A stretch of DNA of 64,000 bases, taken from Isoetes taiwanensis (lineage: Eukaryota; Streptophyta; Lycopodiopsida; Isoetales; Isoetaceae). The translations under genes and the position numbers were made by a program. The first letter of the stretch is position 1. Each line of letters opens with the position of its first letter. Where the stretch lies: NCBI GenBank assembly GCA_021234155.1, contig JAJEKV010000020.1, positions 19,397,018 through 19,461,017 of the forward strand. The letters are read 5' to 3'. Under the pieces are notes generated by a model, which was not told the origin of the DNA, made no database searches, and worked only from the letters and a program-made list of their open reading frames with translations. Shown here in pieces: positions 22,323-32,540 of the stretch.

Positions 22323-23024
22323 TGTTGCAAAAATTTTTTTTTGGCCCCTTCGGGGCCTTAGGGACGTCACCCCTCCCCCCCGGTGTGACAAAAATTTTAG
22401 AATTCAAATCAGAAAAAAAAAACTAGAATTCATTTGAGGCTTTCATCACATGTAGCTTTTGAATTTCATCACAATAAAACAAATAGAACATAAGTAAAAG
22501 TTACCATAAAGATAGAGCAGATTGATCCCATTATTCTGAAAGTCATAAAGTTTGCAACACCCATACACAAACATTTTTCAACTAGAATTTAACAGCAGCC
22601 TTTGGCCTCCATGGATTCTTGTGGTGAGAAACCAAAGTGGGAAGCTTTTCTGCTTGTTAGCACAAGGATCTAGAAGCCTTGGAATTTGCTTAATAACTGC
22701 CTCAAAATCTAAAAATGCATGGTAATTTTTTGCAAGCTTCATTCGAAATGAGCCATAAAACAATATCCAATAGCGCAATCCTGTATTATCAGCTGGTAGG
22801 ATGTGAAAGCCTACCAAACCCGGCCGAAAAATTGTTGTTTTAGCATAGATAACTTAACCAAACATATCCATATCATACACTATCAAAAATATCTCGGAGA
22901 GAGCTTTCCAACGCAATAAAAATCATCTGAAACAGAGCTATGGATCAAAAGTTATGATAAGAAATGTGTTGCCGGCGGGGAAACTGCACTACATGCGCCC
23001 TTCAAGCCCTTCATGTGCCCATTA

Positions 23025-23197
23025 TGTACCATACACACAAAAAGAGGGCTTTTGTTGTGAGCCATTGGTTGTTGATCATTATGCACCACACGCACAAAAA
23101 AATGGCTTTTGTTGTGAGCCATTGGTTGTTGACCATTATGCACCACACGCACAAAAAAAGGGCTTTTGTTGTGAGCCATTGGTTGTTGACCATCGAA
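23025..23197 (+). repeat. 57-bp tandem repeat, three copies, open in frame
   Basis: Three adjacent units of 57 bp (19 codons) read GFCCEPLVVDHYAPHAQKK with minor changes. They lie inside a 132-codon plus-strand frame (22954-23352). Because 57 is a multiple of three, other frames and the reverse strand also stay open, so the open frame alone is weak evidence for a protein. Confidence 0.8.
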
Positions 23198-23559
23198 AAA
23201 AAAAAGAGGCTAAAATCAATGGCTCAGAAATGGTGCACTCTAGATGTACGCATCAGTACATCCGTTTGAATACATCACGAAATCATAGGAAAACCTTAAT
23301 GAAAAGCGTACAAAAACACAAAGAAGACCCCCTGTTATTATGCTACATATGAAGCATAAATTAGGTAAATTATGATATGTGCATAAGGTACTCGTCAAAT
23401 TGTTAGAGTGAGCAACAATGTGTAGAGTGGTTTGATTCAGTAGTCATATAAATCAAGTTGTTTAATAAATATATACGGGACCCACTTGGAGAGATGAATT
23501 TTGATAATGACTGACATTTGTAAATAGTATTTTTCCACATTTACAGATTATATGAACCA

Positions 23560-24216
23560 TTGAGTTTGCACAAAAACTGTGAAAGACATAGCCAATCCCT
23601 CAGTTGTTCTCAAACAGGTAAAATTAAGAATTGATGAACTATTCATAACTAGGCCCATGGCCACTTTCTTAAATCCCACCTTGGCACCAGGGCCCCAAGC
23701 TTATTTGCTTGCTTCATTGTCCAGGAACAAGCTTGTAGCTATTGCATCAATTCACACGGGGTCCCACAGGCTACGGATTGAGACAGGTAGATGGGGACGG
23801 CCGCAATTGCCGCGAGAAGTGAGACTATGTGCCTGTTGCCAGTTACAGGTTTTTGAAGATGAAAGCCATACTCTTCTGAGTTGCCCTGCTTTTGAGATAG
23901 TCCGGAATCATTTTTTGACCTTAGCATTCCATTCCACGCTTCCACAACTTCTCAGAGCACCATCTGTGCATGATTTGGCATTATACATACTTGAGGTTCT
24001 AGATAAACATCTGTAATTACTGAGCCCTCAGTAGTCATTATCTCTGCTTGTCTAGTATCATCATTACTGCAAAGGTTTTTCCCTTGAAAACCTTTCGAGG
24101 CAGGGGTTTTTTAATCCTAGTAGTAATGATTGTACTAGCCCATTGTATGGGTCCCATGACCTATTGGTCTCCGTGGATGTTAAAAAAACTATTCTATTCT
24201 ATTCTATTCTTAAATA
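23560..24216 (+). mobile_element. 5'-truncated LINE, ORF2 tail and 3' end
   Basis: The 23579-24016 frame is a LINE ORF2 C-terminus with GSHRLRIETGRWG and a zinc finger C-x2-C...H...C in CACCQLQVFEDESHTLLSC. The 3' untranslated part contains GGGTCCCATGACC and GGTCTCCGTGGATG and ends in an (ATTCT)n tail at 24190-24211. The tail shows the true 3' end of the element. Confidence 0.85.
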
Positions 24217-24514
24217 GTCAAGCTACATTTCTTGCCGATTTTCAAGGTTCATGAGGCTATATTGTATGCTCATATGGGACACCAAGATTGGATCAAACAA
24301 ATAAAAGGTTTGAAGATGCAATGCATAATGTCATTAAGCAAGTCTCAAATTAAGAAATCAATGACTTGCAAAGGCACAATCGCAGGCACTCATTGTCAAG
24401 GACCTATTACAGGGCCAAAGTAAGCTAATGTTTTAGTTTATAATCTCACCTCACAGGGCTGCCATTGTTCTTCCACAGTCGTCTGCACCAGCACCCCCCA
24501 TACCAGAGGCCGAG

Positions 24515-24964
24515 GTGGCTCAGGGAATCAGGCGGGTACTTCGTGAGGAGCAAGACATCCAGGCACGCCGCCTCAACCTTATTGTGCGGGGATTGCCGGA
24601 GGAGCAAGGCGAGGATTTGCTAGGTAAGCTTACCACCCTGGTACTTGCAAAGCTCCAATTACAGTATTTGGTTATCAAGAGTCCAATCAGGGTCGGAAGA
24701 CCGAGCATGAGACCTCGGCTAGTTAAGTTTGCAGTCTTGGATTGGGAGGCAAAATCTTTGTTGTTGCACCGCACCAGTCGCTTGAAAGGTACCTCCATAT
24801 ACCTGGATCTGGATCTCACGCCACTGCAACAACGGGAAAGAAGCCAAGAGTTGGTCAAGATAAGAGAGATTCGACAAGCTGGAGGGGTTGCTGGTTTGGT
24901 TAATGGCAAGATGAAGGTATATGTGCCTCCTCGCCGAGCGATTCGCGGAGGCGGCACTCCCTGA
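24515..24964 (+). CDS. LINE ORF1-like RNA-binding domain
   Basis: This 149-codon frame is the RNA-binding (RRM-like) region of a plant L1 ORF1 protein. It shows LNLIVRGLPEEQGEDL, VGRPSMRPRLVKF and LKGTSIYLDLDLTPLQQ. ORF1 proteins coat LINE RNA in the transposition particle. The N-terminal coiled-coil part seen in the copy at 59885 is missing or unrecognisable here. It ends at a TGA just before the endonuclease begins. Confidence 0.8.
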   Translation: MAQGIRRVLREEQDIQARRLNLIVRGLPEEQGEDLLGKLTTLVLAKLQLQYLVIKSPIRVGRPSMRPRLVKFAVLDWEAKSLLLHRTSRLKGTSIYLDLDLTPLQQRERSQELVKIREIRQAGGVAGLVNGKMKVYVPPRRAIRGGGTP

Positions 24965-25149
24965 ACAGCCGTCGCGGCGCAGGAGGAAGGCGGTCGGGGG
25001 CATCGAGGCGCGGGGAGAGGGCGGATTGAGGCCGTCCACAAGCGCAAAGACATCCATCGTGGTCCCGTGAGCAGGCGGCCCGAAGTTATTCCAACCACGC
25101 CCGGCGCCCCTCGTGCACTCGAGATGGGTCCCACCGTAGTCGGCCATAG

Positions 25150-25990
25150 GGAAAGTGTCTTCGCATTGTTTCACGGAATTGTAGGGGCTTCCCGTGGCAG
25201 AAGGGCAGTGGCTTGAATGGGATCGCGACAGACATGGACATCGTCTTCCTACAGGAGACATGGGAGTATGAAGGGTATCGATTGCCAAGACATTCGAGGA
25301 TATCAGCATTTCTCACTTGCTAATGCGCCATGGCGCACGCGGGTTACGGTGGAGTGGCTTTGCTACTAGGGGGCTTTAGCATGCAAGATCACACTTGAGA
25401 AGTCTGATGCATTTAACCGCTACATGGTAATGGTATTAGAGCCTGGTCATGTCCCATTGTTTCTTGCTAGCTGCTACATTCCCCATGCAGGCTCTAAGTT
25501 CTACCAGGTACATGATGCAGACACAGATGTCCAGATGCCGTATAGGGAACTGTATGATGACATAGACCCCTATAGACGGCGGGGCCAGTGTTTTTGCTAG
25601 GAGATTTTAATGCTCGTGACGCACAAGCAGATTGCGGTCGGTGACCTTCCAAGGTGGCGCTTAATGCTGATCCGCTTTGGCTTGAGAGAGCGGCCGCTAT
25701 TCGGCATGCGGCACTCCCGGGATATGGTGGCTAGACCATTTGGCAGGCAGCTGGTCCAGCTCTGCCAGGTTTTTGACATGGTAATTTGTAATGGTATGCA
25801 GCGATGGCCACGCTCAGGGGGTGTTACTTGTAGGAGTGATAGGCGGGATGGGGAGCTAGTGTGTTGGATTACCTTTCGCCCGTGCAAAGACTTAACATGG
25901 TTACACACTTCTCCATTGGCACAAGCATGGGGGATGAGGAGGCTTTGTCAGATCACTACCCTCTTTATGTCACGCTGAATTGGGAGCACT
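25150..25990 (+). pseudogene. LINE ORF2 endonuclease domain
   Basis: The AP-endonuclease-like domain nicks target DNA. Seen in order over several frames: VSRNCRGFPWQKG (usual WNCRG, here R for W), VFLQETWE with the catalytic Glu, LLGDFNARDAQ near 25596-25630 with the catalytic Asp-Asn, and SDHYPL near 25948. The catalytic motifs mostly survive, but the reading frame shifts at least three times. Confidence 0.82.
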
Positions 25991-26299
25991 CAATAGTGGA
26001 GACACCGCAAAGGGGGCGTGGAGGGTTACCATACATCCCACGCTATCGAGCGAGGGGACAGTATGAATCTGTGTTGGTGCGGGAGTTACAGGGGTTTGAT
26101 AGCTTCTATACACTGCAAGACAGGTGTGCATGGCTGGTGAGGGCGCTGCTTGCCGCTGCTGGGGCTTCCTTTGCAGTGAAGGGCCCTCCAAGGAGGGACA
26201 CCGCGATTTTCGAGAACCCGTGGTTTGATGTCGATTGCAAGGCTCTAAAGAGCCATTTGCGCTTTGGTCATAGATCCACGATTTGCGGCCACAGCCCCG

Positions 26300-27700
26300 C
26301 AAGACTATAAGCTCTTCCTAAAAGCCAAGAAGGGGAGATACATGGCGAAACCCAGGCTCGTTTGACATGCTCATGGCGCAGAGCCAAAAGCTTTTTGGCG
26401 TAAGGTGTTATACCGTAAGCGCCCGTGTGGTGGTAATGTAAGTGTGGAACAATGGATGCACCGCTATGGGAGTTATATGACCCCCCGGGAGCTAATGCCG
26501 TGGTCCGGGATCAGGTAGGAGAGGTGTTGTAGCTCATGCGGGAGGATGTCCAGCAGGGGTCTCGTGCATCCGGGCGAATGGCAAGGCAAAGGATTTACAG
26601 GGGCTGCAGGCGAAGTTGTTGAAATGGGGTGGCCCATCGTGGTAGGGCCCCCCGACGGTGATCATTAACCGTGCTTGAGCGAGGGGCTCCCCGTGGAGTG
26701 GATGGTTAGTAAGGTTGTTCTGTGGCATAAAGCCGGTAATATGGATGAGCGGCGAATTACCGGATGATTATGGTAAGCTCATTTGTTTGCAAAGCTCCTG
26801 GCAGGTGGTGGAGAAGAAACTCACTAAGTGGGCCGAGGAGGGGGTGCGGCAATTGGCGAGGCGGGGCGCCCCGCCCGCTCTAATGCCACGACCGACCATA
26901 TCTTCACTTTGAGAGTGTTGATGGAGGCAAGCCGGAATGCGCGAAAGGACTTGTATTGCTGCATATGATATCATCCCCAGAGACATGCTGTGGCAGAGGT
27001 TGCAAGAATTGCGAGTTCCACAGGAGTTGCAGAATGGGGTGCACCAGCTTTATGATGGGATTTATGCTGCACTGCCTTATGAAGATCGGCGGGTAGCTAG
27101 CACTATGGGAGTTAAGCAGGCTTTTTGGGTTGTACATTGATAGCTTGGAGACGTGGATGCAGCACCATGGGGGAGCCGGGGTGCAATTATCTGAGGCGAC
27201 CTCTGTGAGCCAGTTACTATATGCGGATGATGTAGCTTTGCTAGCCCACACGGCCAGCAGTATGCAGCAGCATTTGGATGCCCTCAGTGGGTTCTGTGGG
27301 GCAACGAGAATGACAGTGAACTTGCACAAAACTAAGCTTCTCGCGATCCTGTCCTCGCAACACCCTATCCCGGAGTTATATTACGGGGGCGGGAAGTGGA
27401 GATGGTGCGGAGCTTCAAGTATCCGGGAATTGATTTCACTACTAACATCTTTGTGGGATGAGTGTGTGGAGAGGAGAGAGCGGTCAGGCTGGAAGGCTTT
27501 ATATGCAATGCAAAAACGCGTGTTGCCGGATAGATCTGCGGATCGGGGCGAGGAGAGCACACACTGTTTAGGGCTTTGGTCCGGTCGGTGCTGCTATATG
27601 GGGTGGAGATTTGGGGCCCAGGTTAGCTAAAAAACACGTGGGATAGGTTGGAAAGGGTGCAGAAAGCTTTCTTGACATATAGCGTGGGAGTGAAGGACAC
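26300..27700 (+). pseudogene. LINE ORF2 reverse transcriptase, motif A deleted
   Basis: Fingers (TTDHIFTLRVLMEAS) are recognisable at 26893-26935. Motif A should follow LYCC, as in FVDF.KAFD elsewhere in the window. Here the DNA goes from TTGTATTGCTGC straight to GATATCATCCCC, so about 20-25 bases with the first catalytic Asp are missing. Motif C YADDVALLA at 27219-27245 is intact. Thumb sequence MTVNLHKTKLLAI follows. It cannot be active. Confidence 0.82.
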
Positions 27701-27724
27701 CGCACCGCATCGATTTTAAGTTGT

Positions 27725-28431
27725 ATGAGGCGGGGTTCGCCTTCTGACGATTCCGCTATGTGCAGGCATCTTACTTGCTTCCATAAGGTGGATGGGATGG
27801 ATGAGCATCGCTTGCCTCCACAGGCCGTGTTGTTAACGCATGGCCCCCAGCGGCTGAAGAGGGTATGGCACGAGCACTGTAAGGGATGGTTTAGGAGGTG
27901 GTCTATGGATTACCAACAGATGGTGGCTTGGCGCATCGATCGCTTGAGAATGGGCAATTGGATGCGGGCTATCTTTGCCACCCCGTGGGATGCCTCTACT
28001 CTTGCAAAGCCCAAGGCGAGCACTATCACGCTCAGATTAATCCCAGCCTTGAGCATGGACCCCATCGGTACTTGAAAGCACACATCTCTGTGAAGAAACG
28101 GAGAGCTATTGCTGCCATAAGAACGGGTTCCCATTACCTCAGAATTGAAACAGGTCGCTGGGGGGTGAATGGCGGGCACGGGATCCCCAGGGAGGAGAGG
28201 ATATGTCAGTGTTGTGAGATGCACGTGATAGAGGATGAGCACCATGCCCTCCGGTCCAAAGATATGCCCATGCCCATGTCCGGCAAAGGCACACCGATCT
28301 TAGATGCTCGACACACCGCTACATCGATTACTCGCATCACCTATGGTAGCGCCGTTGGGAGCTTACATCCCGCAGATTTCGGCCCGTCGGACTTGCTCTT
28401 GGGGGCATGGTATTTGAGAGCCTCTTGTTAG
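27725..28431 (+). pseudogene. LINE ORF2 C-terminal region with zinc finger
   Basis: The 28030-28250 frame reads KRRAIAAIRTGSHYLRIETGRWG and ERICQCCEMHVIEDEHH, the same zinc-finger tail as at 23840 but lacking the final Cys. Stops break the link with the reverse transcriptase. Confidence 0.75.
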
Positions 28432-28729
28432 GGTTTTCCTCCCAAGTGGGGTTTTTTCATCCGGTAGTAGGGTTCTCTTGCATGATTACATTGTTTTTTT
28501 TGGTGTTGGGGTTTTTGGCTTTTTTGCCTGATCTCTGCATGTACCGTCTCATAGGCCTCTGGCCTCCGTGGACGTTAAAATAAACTTCCTTCCTTCCTTC
28601 CTTCCTTTTGCTGGATTTATAAACTCGATTTGAAGTCTCTTGCTTCTTAAGCCAACATTTTATCCTAAAAGAATTTGCAGTTAAAAACTTGTAAACCACA
28701 GACAAAGTGTAGTAAACAATGAAGGCCTC

Positions 28730-29061
28730 TGATATGGTCTGTGGGTATGGGATAAAGCTTGGAAGGGTTGGAGCCCATTGGATAATGATTTCCTTGAAGG
28801 ATCTGCCGTTTTGGTGTGTTGGTTATCACTAATGGTGCTAGTGTGTAACAATTGGTATCAGAGCCAAGTTCCAATTCCTCGTGGCAATATTGTGTGTTCC
28901 ACATGCTTGAGGGCAAGCATCTCGAGGAAGGGGAGGAGTTGATATAGTCTGTGGGGTATGGAATAAAGCTTGGAAAGGTTGGGGCCCATTGGATAACGAT
29001 TTCATTGAAGGATCTGCCCTTTTGGTATGTTGGTTATCACTAACGGTGCTAGTGCGTAACA
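28730..29061 (+). mobile_element. TRIM: 332-bp miniature LTR retrotransposon
   Basis: Left LTR 28730-28850 and right LTR 28940-29061 are ~121 bp each, start TGATAT and end GTAACA. Directly inside the left LTR is ATTGGTATCAGAGCC, containing the initiator tRNA-Met primer site TGGTATCAGAGC (28853-28864). Directly before the right LTR is a purine tract AGGAAGGGGAGGAG (28925-28938). The flanks GCCTC (28725-28729) and GTCTC (29062-29066) fit a 5-bp target duplication with one change. There is no coding capacity, so it moved using another element's enzymes. Confidence 0.92.
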
Positions 29062-29066
29062 GTCTC

Positions 29067-30100
29067 TCTTACTTCTAACACCTAAAAGCCATAGATATAC
29101 ATAATAGGATAAATAACTAAGGCCTACATGGAGCTTATTCCATCTGTACAACCCTATGGATCTATAAATGATGGGAAATGAAGATCAGAGCTAGCTGGAT
29201 ACACAACTTGACTAGAGCCTGCATGCCTTATGGAATTGGCAAAATTCCAAAGCATATAACCATTACTGGATTCCAGTTTTCTTCATGTATCAAAATTGCT
29301 GAATGGATGTTGCAAGAATTGTAAAAAACGGTTGCTTTCCAAAACCTAAAACTATTCTAAGAAGAAAATGAAAGAGGAAAATGAAAGACACAGTCAAGCT
29401 CTGTCAATCCAGACAACATAGTTTGTTAAGCATGAAGAAAATAGAGGGAAGATTCTAGTTATGGAACGACTTTAAACTTCTCCTAACACAAAAAGTGAGC
29501 GAACAATGGAACCACAGACCAGATGAAGTTACAAATTTGAGAGCAAGAAAAGGGCTAAATCCCTAGAATTCATTGCCAAATTGGAATATCTACGCAGAAA
29601 GAGAGCCCAAAAAAACCATTGAGATAGTGTGAGCAAAAATAAAGAATTCTAGCGTGGATATATAACTAACTACCATGCGATTCCACAAGCCTTCAACCTA
29701 AAACAGGAGATATGCTGGTTTTAGGTAGTCGAACGGGCTTATGCGGTGCAGATCATAGGCTGAATAAAGCCAGGATTGGAGTCGGTCGAAATAGCATGAG
29801 GCATCTGAACTGATTCAGAGGGGCCAATCTGAAGAGTCGACCAGGAAACCAGTCAAGAAATAGGCAGAGGCAAATCTAGTTGAGCTTTGGCAGGGAAGGC
29901 TTGGGCAATCGAGAGTAATCTGTGGCAGCAACAAATTATGAGTCGATCTATCATTTCCATCAGTAGTATCAAAGCCAGTCAGATATGGCCAGTCGATTGG
30001 CATTAACATATCTTAATAGCGCTGAAGTTTTTGAAGGAGATATTGGCTTTCAACTCTAGAAAGCCAAAATCATGCAAGCTCTCAAGGTGGATAGATATGG
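29067..30100. other. No gene recognised
   Basis: AT-rich sequence with no domain, repeat or structure I can support beyond short frames. Confidence 0.5.
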
Positions 30101-31345
30101 GATTTAGAATCCAGCCAAAGCAAAGATGACATTGCTCAAGCTGAAGCAGAAGCATCGGGATCCAAGGAGAGTAAGAATGAAGTGGTCTTGGATGAAGAGA
30201 AGAAGGAGATTGCTAAAGCAAATCAGGAGAGAGAGGTGGAGAGAAGAGTCGAGGCTGCGGGAGGAGCAGAGGAAGGGGTAGAGCAGAGATGCAGTCTTAT
30301 GGTTGCGAGGAATTTGGCCATATTAATGCGGAGTGTCCAAATCGAGAGAAGTGGAGCAGAGGACGTGGCTCATTTGGTCGTGCAAGGGGACATGCTATTG
30401 TGGCGGTGGTTGGAGAGACGTCTGGAAAAACAATGCCGACGGTATGGGTTCTCACAGAGGAGGAAGTAAGTGAATGTAATACATCGTTTGAAAACAAGCA
30501 TTGCATATAAAAACTTAATGATGGAAAAGGAAACTTCAGATAGAACTAATACCTTGACTATAGATTGAGCTGAAATCTCCATAGTGAGCTCGTCTAGTAT
30601 GTTAAAGTGCATTGAGCCAAGCATGAATTGCAAAACCGTGCAGATGGGCAATGAAGCAATGCAGAAATTGCATGGAAAGAAGGATTTGCATATTTTATCT
30701 AAAGGTAAGAATGTTCTGAGTTTGCCGAATACATTGTTTGTTCAGAAATGTATTTAATTTGATTTCAGTAGCCAATCTAGAGGATAATTGATGGATATGA
30801 TTTATTTTTTTATAAAATATGGATGCAAATTTATCAAAGGAGGTACTAAATTATTTGAAGCTGAAAGAAGAGGGAATTTGTTTGAGTTAGACGTCAATGA
30901 TACTATCAATAAAGTTCTCCCCTTGATAGTATAAGACTTTGGCATTTGAGATTAGCACATGTAAGCGATAATAATATCAAAATTGCCAAGAGATATAATC
31001 TTCTAAATGAGTTGTGTTGTGAAGATCTCGAAATTAATGATAATTGTGATGTTTGTGAAGCATGCATGCTAGGAAAGTAGAATAGAATGGCATTGAGGAA
31101 TAAAGGAAAAAGAGCACATGGATTACTTGAATTAGTGCATTCAGATGTTTGAGGACCTGTGCAAGTTGAAAGTCATGGAGCTGTGTCTTACTTTGCTACC
31201 TTCATTGATGATTATAGTAGATGTAGTAAATATTATTTTTTTGAGAACCAAGGATCAAGCGTTTAATGCATTTAAATTGTATGTTGTGGAAGCAGAAAGG
31301 GAGATATCATTTGTACATTACGAACATTTGTTGAGGGGACTATGA
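30100..31345 (+). pseudogene. Copia-type retrotransposon relic (gag end to integrase)
   Basis: In order: a gag zinc knuckle at 30290-30340 (YGCEEFGHINAECPN, where the first of the usual CCHC cysteines is Ser), a protease-like stretch around 30560-30700, a GAG-pre-integrase region near 30930-31080 (LWHLRLAHVS...CEACMLGK), then the integrase start near 31125-31215 (LELVHSDV.GPVQ and FIDDYSR). Numerous stops and frameshifts. No LTR, reverse transcriptase or RNase H is present, so only the middle remains. Confidence 0.82.
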
Positions 31346-32039
31346 ACATTTGTTGAGGGGGCTTTGTGTAGGTTCTGAAGTTGCACGAGTGTTGTGCAGA
31401 TTGTGAAGTTGCACCAAGGAAGTGTGTCAATCTCCTAAACTTAGGTTTATTTAGAAAAATTCAAATAGAATTAACAAAGAAAACGTTACAACGACCTAAA
31501 ATTATTACCAAAGAAAGCTAGGTGTGCGAACCTTAAAATTGCAATGGCATCTTGCTTTCTTTATTAAATAGAGTACCACAAACTTCCATGATATCAAGAT
31601 CATTGTTAGGATAATAGGTATTATTTGCGTCTCTAGTTAAGAAAGGATGTTCAAAAATGTTGATTTCCTTGTACAAAATAAGATCCCCATAGGAACCACG
31701 ACAAACAAAGTGGAGGCGCCAATCTTCTAGAATAGCTAGATCCATATAAATCAACTTTTTTGGTGAATAACCCTTCAGCGCATTCCTGTCTCAAAGAACT
31801 CAACTACCTACATATTTGCAACTGTTTTCAGAGTACAAGATATCAGCCACTACATCTATTGCCACAACTTTTTGCAAGCAGGGTCGTAGACACGTCAGCC
31901 TTTCTTTACGCTCATCAAACTCTGCAAAATGGCTTTGGAAATACAGTTGTGATAATTGTCTTTTATCCATTCACAACATAGCTTGTGACAACTATCCATG
32001 CTATTCCCTATCTGCCATTCCTTCTGAATCCTAAATGAT
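31346..32039. other. Unassigned; minus-strand frame 31533-31754
   Basis: The minus-strand frame (73 codons, with GDLILYKEINIFEHPFL and PNNDLDIMEVCG) looks protein-like in composition but I do not recognise it. Short doubled phrases occur at 31320-31410. Nothing else is supported. Confidence 0.35.
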
Positions 32040-32540
32040 CTTTCTATTAACAAACAGAAAATTGCGAACTTGAAATAATAGACATAAAAATCTCTAATGT
32101 GGCACATTGCAAATAATAGTGAGAATTAGATAGAGCAACCATGAGCTTTGGACGTGACCCACAATCCAAACATCCTAAGAATGTTTGCAATTCGACCCAG
32201 AGACATTAATTTAAACCAAGGATAAATGTATAGCATAAATACATGCAAAAATGAAGTGAACAACACAAAGTTTAAATTTATAACAGGAGCTTTCTATGAA
32301 CAAACAGGAAACTGCCAACTTAAAATAACAGACATAAAAATCTCTAATGTGGCGCATTCAAAGAATAGTGAGAATTAGATTGAGCAAACCATGAACCCTG
32401 ACATGAGCTCCGAACAATCCCAAACATCCTAATAATGTTTGCAGTTTGACTCAAAGATTTAATTTGGATGAAAGATAAAATGTCTAAATTTAGCATATGC
32501 TAAATCGAAGTGAAAAATACAAAGTTTACATTTGTACCTA
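32040..32540. repeat. Diverged tandem duplication, ~245-bp unit
   Basis: The first copy starts CTTTCTATTAACAAACAG (about 32040) and the second CTTTCTATGAACAAACAGG (about 32289). Shared blocks are ACATAAAAATCTCTAATGTG, AATAGTGAGAATTAGAT, CAAACATCCTAA.AATGTTTG and AATACAAAGTTTA-like ends. Many indels show age. Confidence 0.8.

Larger units (their letters stand above)
24480..28610 (+). mobile_element. Nearly full-length but mutated LINE (L1-type)
   Basis: ORF1 and ORF2 follow each other, then a 3' untranslated region with CTCATAGGCC...CTCCGTGGACG and a (CTTC)n tail at about 28583-28608. The (CTTC)n tail marks the 3' terminus. Many frameshifts and stops interrupt ORF2. Similar ORF1 and zinc-finger sequences elsewhere in the window show an active family history. 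Confidence 0.88.

Noticed and set aside
21830..22437. Plus-strand frames across the foldback element
   Set aside because: They are composed of the inverted arms and spacer, with no domain signature.
24520..25134. Long minus-strand frames opposite the LINE
   Set aside because: They are antisense to the clearly recognisable LINE ORF1 and endonuclease.
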